Positions 51,561-59,651 of a DNA stretch of 64,000 nucleotides are shown one piece after another (the first letter of the stretch is position 1; each line of letters begins with the position of its first letter). The notes under the pieces were generated by a model. That model searched no databases, was not told the origin of the DNA, and saw only the letters and a list, made by a program, of their open reading frames with translations. A program made the translations under genes and the position numbers. This DNA is from Pseudonocardia sp. T1-2H (GTDB lineage: Bacteria > Actinomycetota > Actinomycetes > Mycobacteriales > Pseudonocardiaceae): NCBI RefSeq assembly GCF_038039215.1, contig NZ_JBBPCL010000001.1:5022001-5086000 (forward strand), in the 5' to 3' direction.

Positions 51561-53990
51561 CTAGGAGCCCTTTTCCGCCAGCGCCTGGATGCGCCTGCGG
51601 TTGAACTCGGGGTCGTACGCCGCCCGACCGCGGTGCACGAAGGCGTCGGCCGGCACGGCCGGCAGCGGGCCGTCCATCGAGAATCGGTCGAGCACGTTCT
51701 TGGTCAGGCGGGAGATGTTGTTGTCGTAGTTGTTGTGCGACAGCGAGCCGCAGTAGGCGATCGAGCTGAACGCGAAGCACGCGCCCCCGTTGGGTGTCTC
51801 GTGGTAGGCGATGTCGCCGCGCACGCGCGGATGCTCGGTGCCGGTGAGCCCGGCCTGGTTGAAGCCGAAGTCCTCCATCACGAGCAGGTAGCCGTCGGTG
51901 TGGCGGCCTGCCGAGGTCGCGGTGAGCAGCGTGTGCGGCGGAGAGCCGAGCGTGGTGTCGACGATGTCCAGCTCGGTGCCGGCCGCGCCGCCGCCGACCA
52001 GGCCGAAGTCGCCGAGGCGTTCGTCGTAGCCGATGCCGTCGAACGCCCAGGACACCCGGGGGTCGTTCGACTCCGGGGTGCGCGAGAAGTACGAGCTGAT
52101 GTCGAATCCCTCGCTCGACATGCCCGTACCGGCAACGGAGTGCAGGTAGCGGCCGACGTAACGCCACATTCCGCCCAACTGGCCGTTGGACTGGTGGTGG
52201 TACTCGCCCGGATCGGCTCGCCAGGTGCGGATGCCGGACTCGCAGCGACGCATCTCGGTGACCTCGCCGCGTCCGTAGGCCGGGTGGAAGGTGTGGATCC
52301 AGTAGAAGCCGTCGGCGCCCATGTACATGAAGCGCCCGCCGCGCTCCTTGTAGGCGTGGATCGCGTCGAGGTAGTTGGCGTCCTTGTGCTCGGGGTGGCT
52401 ACCGGTGATGAGGACGTTGTAGTCCTCGATCCGCTCCAACCCGTCATAGCTGATGTCCTCGTCGGTGATGACGTCGAACTCGTACTGCATCTCCGTCAGC
52501 CAGTCGATGAGGTGCAGATCAGCGGGGAACTGCCACGGTGCCTGCGTGAGGAAGTGGTCGTACTTCGGGCGGAACGAGAGCACCGGCCGCAGCCGCGAGG
52601 ATAGGCACACGCCGCTCGTATCGGTGTGGGTGTCGTAGATCGAGCTGCCGTACTCCCGGTGCTCGGCCAGGAACATGTTCTGGGCCTGCATGATCGGGAT
52701 CCGGTACACGAGAAGCTCGGCGCCTGCGGCATTGGCCGCCAGGTGCTCGTTGGCGTACGCCATGTAGTCGATCGTCGACATGATCACGCCGATCTTGGCC
52801 GTGTTCACCCCGAGCGGCGGACGAACGAAGAACGGCACGTAGTCCTCGTCGCCCTCCTCGGAGGTGAGTTTGACCGCGTACACGGCGCTGCGCAGGTCGT
52901 TCGGGACCTGGAACTCGAAGTCGACGTCCCAGCGGGCGTCATCGAGGTCGTCGTCGTGGAAGTGGATCGCACCGTACTCCCGGGGAGCGTGCTGCCAGTT
53001 CGTCTCGACGCCGCGCCAGTTGTAACCGGTCATCGCCCGCGTCGGCAGGTTCACCACATCGCCGTGAAGCCGGTACGGCCCATGGTCGGTGGCCCGCCGA
53101 GTGGAGATGCCGTCGGAGAAGTCCCAGGAGGCCACCAGGCAGGTCGAGAGCTCGCCGGTCGGGCCCGGCCCACGACGCTCGTCGAACTCGGAGCGTGCGC
53201 CGTGCTTCATCGTCTCGATCTGTAGGCGGGTCAGGGCCCGGTTGCACAGGCGCGGGCTGTCGATCTTGCCGTTGTAGTCGCCACCGAAGATCACCCCGGG
53301 CACCGGCGACGAGCGCCCGAGCGGCCCAGGGTCGAGGCGGTCCACGTAGCCGGCCATGACCAGCGGCACGTCGGAGTGCTCGATCCTCGTGTTGAGCGTC
53401 GCCTCGGCGGGCTCGATCACCGGGTCGAGCGCGTAGCGGATCTGCGGCTCGTGGTAGAGCACCGCATTGCTCGACTCGGCGTCGAACGTCGCGGCGAGAA
53501 AGTGCCACGCGCGGTCGCGGATCGGCGCACCCGTGGTGAGCCGCTCACCGTTGATGCGCAGCTCCACCGCGCCGTCCTCGTTGAGGAAGAGGCCATAGCC
53601 ACGGTTGTCCGACCACTTCGTGATCAGCCCCTGTGCCCCCGGCTTCCAGTAACCGTGAGGCTTCGTCGGCATCGTCGGCCAGACCCAGCACTGCAGCGTG
53701 AAGCTGTCCACCCGCAACGGGCGGCGGTCCGCGACGACCACGTGCGAGCCGCTGTGGATGACCTGCTGGCGACCGTCGTGGCGGCCGTTGAACGGCGCAT
53801 CGAGCGGGACTTCCTTGAGCCCTGGGCCGGCGGGATTCGTATCCCCATGGATCAGCTTGACGAGCTGGGCATCGTATGCGGAAGGCCCGTCACAGTTGAC
53901 GTGGAAGCCGATCGGGTCCCCCTGCTGCACGGACCATTTGTCGCCGTAGGCCGTGATTCGCATCCAGTCCCTACCGTTGGCGCTGGTCAT
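51561..53990 (-). CDS. dmfA2: N,N-dimethylformamidase large subunit, copy 1
   Basis: 809 aa, slightly longer than the roughly 760 of known DMFase beta subunits. N-terminal beta domain (VQQGDPIGFHVNCDG; KLIHGDTNPAGPG), LamG-like domain (FTLQCWVWPTMPTKPHGYW; GLITKWSDNRGYGLFLNEDG), then the catalytic GATase-like part. The two Tyr and one Glu that hold Fe(III) in characterised DMFase appear conserved: Tyr in IDYMAYANEH (about 409), Tyr in SSIYDTHTDTSGV (about 452), Glu in ITGSHPEH (about 532). It hydrolyses N,N-dimethylformamide to dimethylamine and formate. A second start at codon 10 (53963) matches copy 2 better. Confidence 0.92.
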   Translation of the reverse strand: MTSANGRDWMRITAYGDKWSVQQGDPIGFHVNCDGPSAYDAQLVKLIHGDTNPAGPGLKEVPLDAPFNGRHDGRQQVIHSGSHVVVADRRPLRVDSFTLQCWVWPTMPTKPHGYWKPGAQGLITKWSDNRGYGLFLNEDGAVELRINGERLTTGAPIRDRAWHFLAATFDAESSNAVLYHEPQIRYALDPVIEPAEATLNTRIEHSDVPLVMAGYVDRLDPGPLGRSSPVPGVIFGGDYNGKIDSPRLCNRALTRLQIETMKHGARSEFDERRGPGPTGELSTCLVASWDFSDGISTRRATDHGPYRLHGDVVNLPTRAMTGYNWRGVETNWQHAPREYGAIHFHDDDLDDARWDVDFEFQVPNDLRSAVYAVKLTSEEGDEDYVPFFVRPPLGVNTAKIGVIMSTIDYMAYANEHLAANAAGAELLVYRIPIMQAQNMFLAEHREYGSSIYDTHTDTSGVCLSSRLRPVLSFRPKYDHFLTQAPWQFPADLHLIDWLTEMQYEFDVITDEDISYDGLERIEDYNVLITGSHPEHKDANYLDAIHAYKERGGRFMYMGADGFYWIHTFHPAYGRGEVTEMRRCESGIRTWRADPGEYHHQSNGQLGGMWRYVGRYLHSVAGTGMSSEGFDISSYFSRTPESNDPRVSWAFDGIGYDERLGDFGLVGGGAAGTELDIVDTTLGSPPHTLLTATSAGRHTDGYLLVMEDFGFNQAGLTGTEHPRVRGDIAYHETPNGGACFAFSSIAYCGSLSHNNYDNNISRLTKNVLDRFSMDGPLPAVPADAFVHRGRAAYDPEFNRRRIQALAEKGS

Positions 53991-54031
53991 GACTGCTCCA
54001 AAGAATGATTGTCAAAGCGCTCACCGGGCAG

Positions 54032-54481
54032 TCAGCTGACAGCCCAGTTGTCGTCGTGGCGCTTCCAGCCCTCGTGGAAGTCCTTCGGCATCCCGTCGGT
54101 CTCGGGGTACTGGTCCAGCCGCAACAGGAAGATGTCGTGCTGCGGCTCGTGCTCGTCGGTGTACACCTTGTCGTTCACCAATCGCGGCGGCTGGCCACGA
54201 ACCCCGGTGAGCCGGCCGATCCGCCACTGCCGATCCGGCTCCGTGCAGATGACGACGTACTTGCCGCCGTAGGCGCCCGGCTGCATCGCGCGCATGCGAA
54301 CGAGCACCTTGGCGAGATCCATGTACTCATGGATGCCGCCGTGCGGCTCGATCGCGCTACCAGGCCGCTCGGTGCGCAGAATCGAACACCCGGCGACGCC
54401 CTTCATGTGATCGATGCACACGCGGTGCTCGGCGATCATTCGCTCACGCGCCTCACTGCTGGGCGGCGGGATGGGGATCAT
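54032..54481 (-). CDS. dmfA1: N,N-dimethylformamidase small subunit, copy 1
   Basis: 149 aa from the ATG at 54481, preceded by AGGGAGG. A small alpha-helical protein: SSEARERMIAEHRVCIDHMK, YMDLAKVLVRMRAMQPGAYG, KYVVICTEPDRQWRIGRLTG and HDIFLLRLDQYPETDGMPKD, which aligns with the copy-2 subunit (KYILVCTKPHEEYRIAVITG; HAIFLKRLRDHG). In DMFase the small subunit binds the large one in an (alpha-beta) multimer. It lies 41 bp before the large-subunit gene. Confidence 0.88.
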   Translation of the reverse strand: MIPIPPPSSEARERMIAEHRVCIDHMKGVAGCSILRTERPGSAIEPHGGIHEYMDLAKVLVRMRAMQPGAYGGKYVVICTEPDRQWRIGRLTGVRGQPPRLVNDKVYTDEHEPQHDIFLLRLDQYPETDGMPKDFHEGWKRHDDNWAVS

Positions 54482-54846
54482 CGAGGCCTCCCTCTGGTAG
54501 CGACCATTTCGCCAGACCATTTCGCCGTCGCGGGCTACTCCGCGCCGGTACTCGGGACGGGATGGGATGGGCTGTTGGAAGCTTCGCGCAAGCGGTATCC
54601 GCGTCCAAGGCGCCCGGTGCAGGCTGCACCGACCGTGCCCGCTTCCGATGACCGACGGCGGACGGAGGCACCGGCCGCGCCCGGTGCCGACGGGAGGCCC
54701 TGCCCACTCGGAGGCGCCCACTCGGAGGCCGGGCCACCCGTCTCCCGGGGTTCGGGTCACCCGGCTCGCTCATCGACGCTCCGCCCGGCCCGGGATAGTG
54801 TTGTCCAGCCGTTGCATGGCCCCAGGACCACGAGGGGACCGTTGAT
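54482..54846. promoter_or_regulatory. Divergent control region of dmf operon 1 and pucR with a 14-bp tandem repeat
   Basis: 365 bp between divergent starts. A 14-bp unit, GCCCACTCGGAGGC, is present twice in tandem (54702-54715 and 54716-54729), about 120 bp before the PucR start. This is a candidate regulator-binding site. No gene is seen inside. Confidence 0.5.
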
Positions 54847-56115
54847 ATGGCGGACACCACCTCGGACGACGTCATTCAGCGATGTGGCAGCCTCGTACGG
54901 CTTGCGTCAGCCTCCGACTCACCGGAGGGCCTGGTGGTCGCCGCGTCCCACGCACTCGGCCGACCACTGGTACTCCTCGACACCAGCGGTGCACCCCTCG
55001 TCGCGTCGCCACCGTCCCCCCGCCTCGATGCATCGCTCGGCGCGCTCACCGCCGCAGTGGCCGGAAGCGACACGACACCCACCGGATGGCACGTCCTTCC
55101 GATCAAGCACGAGGGCGAGCGCCTGGCCCTGCTCGCCGTGCGCACCGGCGGCATGCGGCAGGCGGAGTCGCACTGCATGCTCGACCTCGTCCTCTCCCTG
55201 CTGGGCGAGCAGTTTGTGCGAGCCGCCCTGACCAGCGCGATGCGTGGCGAGCGACGTACCTCGCTCCTTCGCCGGCTCGTCACCGACAAGTCGATCACGG
55301 CTGCGGACATTCGTGCGGAGGGGAGGGCCGCCGACCTGCAACTCGCCGACTACTACTGGCCAGCCCTGCTGGTGTGGACTGTCGGACATCCCGGACCGAG
55401 GACGCTTGCCGAGCTGCACGGCGAGGCGCAACACCTAGCCGGAACTTTCATGGTGACGCTCAGTAACACGACTATCACTCTGCTCATCCCCGCACGTCGC
55501 CCGGCCGAGCCCAGTCGGGAGACCGTGCACCACGAGCTGGGTCGGCTGGTGCGCCATGCGCGTGGCCTCGGGCATCGCGACGTTCACGCGATCGCCGACG
55601 AGTGGCCCGTCGGCGTGACACACATCCCAGCGCGCGTCAGCCGGCTCCAGCGGCTCCAACGCTATCTGACGCACACGTCCGGCGAGGCGCTCGTCCGCCG
55701 CGCGCGGTCGTTCGCGCTCAATTGCCTGCTGAGCGACGGACTCGACCAGCAGCGCGCCGAGGATTTTATCCGCTGGCGCCTTTGCCGGCTGCTGCGTTAC
55801 GACCTCGACCACGGAACCGATTTGGCGAAAGTGCTCGAGTTGGCCCTCGACTTCCCGCGGCGTGACGATGCAGCCCACGCCAGCTACATGCACCGCAACA
55901 CGTTCCGTCGGCACCTGGCTCAGGCACTCGAACTCGTCGACACAGATCTCAAGGATCCCGACGACCGGCTCACGCTCCACGTGGCCCTCAAGCTGCGGAG
56001 AGTTCTTGAGGTGCCGCCGCAGGGGACCGACGTCGGGGACCACCGAGGGAGGGACCAGTGCCCGGCTGACGCCGCAACGCCCGCGCCGCATGGCGGAAGC
56101 GGGTCTCCCGGCTGA
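54847..56115 (+). CDS. PucR/CdaR-type transcriptional activator
   Basis: 422 aa. N-terminal sensor half (EGLVVAASHALGRPLVLLDT; GWHVLPIKHEGERLALLAVR), a GGDEF-like middle typical of CdaR, and a C-terminal PucR HTH (RRDDAAHASYMHRNTFRRHL, then RLTLHVALKLRRVLE). Such regulators control purine, hydroxyisocaprate and amide catabolism. It lies between the two dmf operons, divergent from the first and convergent with the second, so it probably regulates one or both. AGGGG precedes the ATG. Confidence 0.85.
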   Translation: MADTTSDDVIQRCGSLVRLASASDSPEGLVVAASHALGRPLVLLDTSGAPLVASPPSPRLDASLGALTAAVAGSDTTPTGWHVLPIKHEGERLALLAVRTGGMRQAESHCMLDLVLSLLGEQFVRAALTSAMRGERRTSLLRRLVTDKSITAADIRAEGRAADLQLADYYWPALLVWTVGHPGPRTLAELHGEAQHLAGTFMVTLSNTTITLLIPARRPAEPSRETVHHELGRLVRHARGLGHRDVHAIADEWPVGVTHIPARVSRLQRLQRYLTHTSGEALVRRARSFALNCLLSDGLDQQRAEDFIRWRLCRLLRYDLDHGTDLAKVLELALDFPRRDDAAHASYMHRNTFRRHLAQALELVDTDLKDPDDRLTLHVALKLRRVLEVPPQGTDVGDHRGRDQCPADAATPAPHGGSGSPG

Positions 56116-56215
56116 GCTACCGATCCCGCCCATTGCACCGCGACCGCCTCGGATCGGTAGCCGGATCTTCACGGGCGGGGCTGGAACGGCGAGTTGCGCG
56201 CCCGGACGTTTCAGC

Positions 56216-58510
56216 TCAGCTGTCCGAGGCGGCTGCCCCGGCGGGAACAGGCTCGTCTCGCAAGAACTGGTCGAGGACATTCTTGGTCAGCCGCGAGATG
56301 TTGTTGTCGTAGTTGTTGTGCGACAACGACCCGCAGTACGCGATCGAGCTGGCCGACCAGACGCCGCCACCGTTGGGTGTCGGGAAGTACGTGATGTCCC
56401 CCCGGACCTGACCGCTCTGACTGCCACTGACCCCCGGCACGTTGAAGTACAGCTCTTCGAGCACCTCGAGGTAGATGTCGGTGTGGGCTTCGGAGGTGGC
56501 ACCAATGACGGTCTCCGGAGGTGAGCCCAACGTCGCGTCGAGAATGTCGAGCTCGAGGCCGGCGGCGCCGTGACCCACGAGTCCGAAGTCCCCGATCCTC
56601 TCGTCCGCGTCAATACCGTCGAACATCCATGAGGCGGGTCCGCCGTCTCGGGCGTCCTCGGCCAGGCGGAAGTACGACGAGACGTCGAACCCTTCGGCTC
56701 CGAAGCCGACCCCGACGAGCCGCTGGGGAGCACGCCCGCGGTGGCGCCACAAGGTGCCGTACTCCCCGGTGAAGGACAGGTGATACTCGCCGGGTGCGCA
56801 CCTCCAGGCGTTGGAACCGTGGCCCTTGCGCACTTCGATGACGTTCAGGTCCTCAGGGTCGTAGTTGATGACCCAGTAGAAGCCGTTCGCGCCGAGATAC
56901 ATGAGGCGGCCGCCCGAGTCGACGTACTGGTGCACGGCGTCGAGCATCTGTTCGGAGTAGTACTCCGGGTGCGAGCCGGTCAGCACGACCTGGTAGGGCG
57001 AGAGCACGTCGACGCCCTCGTGGTGCAGATCCTCATCGGTCACGACGTCGAACTCGTAGCCGAGCTCGGTCAACCAGTCGATGAGGTGCAGGTCGGCGTT
57101 GAACTGCCACAACGACGGCGACAACCAGTGCCGGAAGCCGGGCCGCATGTTGAGGATCGGCCGCAGCCGGGTCGAGTAGGCAACGCCCGAGCCGTCGGCG
57201 TGGATGTCGTAGGTGGACAACCCGAACTCGCGGTGCTCGCTGAGCACGATGTTGCGCTGGTCGAGAACGGGATTCCGAGCGACGAACACCTGAGCCAGCG
57301 GTGCCCACAAGGTCACGTGGTCGTTCGCGTAGGCCATATAGCTCGCGGTGGGGGCGAGGAAGACGATCTTCTTCTCGCCGCCAGGTCGCGCACGCACGTA
57401 GAACGGCACGTGGTCGACGTCGTCATCGGCCCGCAACCGTGCCGCGTACAGTCCGGAAGGCAGGTCGTCCGGGACGGTCAGGGTGAAGTCGACGTCCCAG
57501 GCGGCGTCGGTCAGATCGTCGTCGTGGAAGTGGATCGCGCCGTACTGCTCAGGAGCATGCACGAAGTTCTGCTCCTTCGCCCGCCAGTTGTAGCCGGTCA
57601 TCCCCCGCGCCGGCCCGTTCCATGCCCGGCCGTGCAGCCGGTTCCGGGAGACGTCGGTGATGTGCCGGGTCCTCTTGATACCGTCGCTGGTGATCTCCTC
57701 CTGGAAGTTCCACGCCGCTATGACGTGGTTGCCGCGCGGGTTGTCAACCGCCCCCTCGGCCCGCCCCGGGCTGAGGGCGACCGCATGGATGCGCGGGCGG
57801 TCGAGCTTGCCGTTGAAGTGACCGCCGATGACCTGACGCGAGCCCTCGCTCGCCGTGGTCTCGACATAGCCGGCCATCACGACGGGGACCGCGAGATCCT
57901 CCGATGCGCGCACTTCGGACGGCTCGGTGACGGTCGCGGTCGTGCTCTCCCAGGACGTCGCGAAGGAGAACCTGCTGTTGGTGACCGTGACGACCGGAGT
58001 CTGACTGATGGTCAAAGCGCCATCAGAGCCCTGGGACGCCACAGCGAGATACCAGACACCAGCGATGAGCGGCACACCCGCGCTCGTGCGCTGGACGTTT
58101 CCGGCGCCGTCGCCGACCCACACCTGCAGCGCCCCGTCCTCGCCGATGAACAGGCCGTGGCCTGCCTCGCGCGACTGCTCCCACTTGGTCACCAGGCCTT
58201 GGACGCCTCCGCCGGGTGCCGTGGGCGCCACCATGACCTGCAGCGTCCATTGCGCGCCGGGGCGCAGCTTGGGGTGATCGGGCACCTCGATGTGTGATCC
58301 GCTGACGACCGGCTGGACCCTACCCGGGAAATCCGCGTCGATGCCGGTCTGAACCGGCTCGATCTTCAATCCCGGACCCTCGGGGTTGGTGTCGCCATGG
58401 ATGAGTTTGACGATGTCGGCGTGGTACTGCTCGGTGTCACAGCTGACCAGGAAGTCGACATCATCGCCGGGAAAGGCCGAGACTTGCCTGCTGTAGCCGA
58501 GGACCTTCAT
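56216..58510 (-). CDS. dmfA2: N,N-dimethylformamidase large subunit, copy 2
   Basis: 764 aa, almost exactly the length of characterised DMFase large subunits. N-terminal KVLGYSRQVSAFPGDDVDFL and KLIHGDTNPEGPGL, LamG-like domain (GLVTKWEQSREAGHGLFIGE), catalytic half with Tyr in ASYMAYANDHV (about 388), Tyr in LSTYDIHADGSGV (about 433) and Glu in LTGSHPEYYSE (about 512), the expected iron ligands. The C-terminus SIAYCGSLSHNNYDNNISRL is identical to copy 1 although most of the protein differs, so the two are diverged paralogues rather than a fresh duplication. Its ATG overlaps the small-subunit stop. Confidence 0.92.
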   Translation of the reverse strand: MKVLGYSRQVSAFPGDDVDFLVSCDTEQYHADIVKLIHGDTNPEGPGLKIEPVQTGIDADFPGRVQPVVSGSHIEVPDHPKLRPGAQWTLQVMVAPTAPGGGVQGLVTKWEQSREAGHGLFIGEDGALQVWVGDGAGNVQRTSAGVPLIAGVWYLAVASQGSDGALTISQTPVVTVTNSRFSFATSWESTTATVTEPSEVRASEDLAVPVVMAGYVETTASEGSRQVIGGHFNGKLDRPRIHAVALSPGRAEGAVDNPRGNHVIAAWNFQEEITSDGIKRTRHITDVSRNRLHGRAWNGPARGMTGYNWRAKEQNFVHAPEQYGAIHFHDDDLTDAAWDVDFTLTVPDDLPSGLYAARLRADDDVDHVPFYVRARPGGEKKIVFLAPTASYMAYANDHVTLWAPLAQVFVARNPVLDQRNIVLSEHREFGLSTYDIHADGSGVAYSTRLRPILNMRPGFRHWLSPSLWQFNADLHLIDWLTELGYEFDVVTDEDLHHEGVDVLSPYQVVLTGSHPEYYSEQMLDAVHQYVDSGGRLMYLGANGFYWVINYDPEDLNVIEVRKGHGSNAWRCAPGEYHLSFTGEYGTLWRHRGRAPQRLVGVGFGAEGFDVSSYFRLAEDARDGGPASWMFDGIDADERIGDFGLVGHGAAGLELDILDATLGSPPETVIGATSEAHTDIYLEVLEELYFNVPGVSGSQSGQVRGDITYFPTPNGGGVWSASSIAYCGSLSHNNYDNNISRLTKNVLDQFLRDEPVPAGAAASDS

Positions 58511-58905
58511 GCCGAGACCCCCGTGACGCCGTCCAGCAGGCCGTGGTCCCTGAGGCGTTTCAGGAAGATCGCGTGCTCAGCCTCGAAGCGATCCGTGAAG
58601 GCGTCGTCCAGGAGCACCGGAGGCTTGTCCGGCTCGCCGGTGATCACGGCGATGCGGTATTCCTCGTGGGGCTTCGTGCACACGAGGATGTACTTGCCCT
58701 TCATCTCCAGGTGGTTCTTGCGCAGGTACGTCAGAACCCGCTCCAGGTCGTCGCTGTGCTTGCCGATAGGCCTGACACGGTGCTCGTCGATGATCTCCGG
58801 AGTGACCCGCGGAACGATCTCGGTCTCGAAGATGTACCTCTCGACCTGGCGATAGGCGGCGTGCGCCCTGTTGTTCTGCTCCTCGAGCGAGGGAAGACGT
58901 GTCAC
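58507..58905 (-). CDS. dmfA1: N,N-dimethylformamidase small subunit, copy 2
   Basis: 132 aa from a GTG at 58905 with AAGGGAG five bases upstream; this gives exactly the known DmfA1 length. Seen: RLPSLEEQNNRAHAAYRQVE, KYILVCTKPHEEYRIAVITG and FEAEHAIFLKRLRDHGLLDG. The stop overlaps the large-subunit ATG (ATGA), so subunits are made in a coupled way, unlike copy 1 where a 41-bp gap separates them. Confidence 0.9.
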   Translation of the reverse strand: MTRLPSLEEQNNRAHAAYRQVERYIFETEIVPRVTPEIIDEHRVRPIGKHSDDLERVLTYLRKNHLEMKGKYILVCTKPHEEYRIAVITGEPDKPPVLLDDAFTDRFEAEHAIFLKRLRDHGLLDGVTGVSA

Positions 58906-59269
58906 GGGGACTCCCTTGGTTCGATCCCACGGAGCTCGATCCGGGTGCATCGACTGCACGGCGAAGGTGGCGTGGGTCATGGCTCGTGCCGACAACCTAG
59001 CCCGGCCCCCGGAAACTGCGCAGGGGTTCGGCAAAGTCAGTGCGTGCCGCTCCTGATTTGCCGGCGACACGCCGATGACGACGTGGTAGCCGGGTGAGGC
59101 GGCGGCGTACGGGCTCACCGCTGTGCGGCCACGGCCCGTGATCATGTTCCGGGCACCGTGCCCGCTGACGAGTGGGCCTCCAAGCACGAGCTGGCCATCG
59201 AGGTAGGCGGCGCGGTCGAGCTGCGCGAGCGCGTGCCGGAACGCGTCGAGGCGCAGCGCGACCAGTCAG
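58906..59269. other. Promoter region of dmf operon 2; gene debris
   Basis: No known gene. A plus-strand frame near 59165-59270 reads ADEWASKHELAIEVGGAVEL in protein-like style, but it has no start and is cut by the IS end at 59270. The promoter of operon 2 must lie here. Confidence 0.35.
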
Positions 59270-59585
59270 TGAGCCTTTGCCAACCTGATCACGCGCTGGC
59301 GATCATCAGCGTTTGAACTGCGGCAACGAGCTCAGTGGCCCCGCTCGGGCAGGATCGGATCTTGCGCAGGATTCTCCAGTTCTTCAGCTCGGCGTTGACC
59401 CGCTCGCCTGGGCCACGTCGACGTGCGTGCGCGGCGTTGACGTCCTTCTGGTTCCGGGAGAGCCGCCGGTAGCGCCCGGTGTAGGGGTCGAGACGGCGCC
59501 GTCGCTGGGGAACAGCGACCGTCGGCCTGGTGCCCTGGTAGGCGGTATCGGCGACCGCGAGGAAGCTCCTCGACGCAGAAAGGGA
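59270..59585 (-). mobile_element. IS remnant: left terminal repeat plus transposase C-terminus
   Basis: TGAGCCTTTGCCAACCT (59270-59286), the third copy of the 17-bp IS end, is followed on the minus strand by a DDE_Tnp_4-type transposase tail: VADTAYQGTRPTVAVPQRRR, RRLSRNQKDVNAAHARRRGP and GERVNAELKNWRILRKIRSC, ending MIASA with stop at 59289-59291. The Glu in RVNAELKNWRIL is the third catalytic residue. The rest of the element is missing. This copy shows that the 17-bp repeat is an IS end. Confidence 0.82.
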
Positions 59586-59651
59586 GTTCGCCGGCTGACC
59601 GCGCCCCAGCCCCCGGCGAACAGCCTCCCGACACGTACCCGCAGTCGGCGG

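Noticed and set aside
58906..59269. Upstream N-terminal extension of the copy-2 DMFase small subunit
   Set aside because: The GTG at 58905 has a strong ribosome site and yields the known 132-residue length; the extension has no family similarity.
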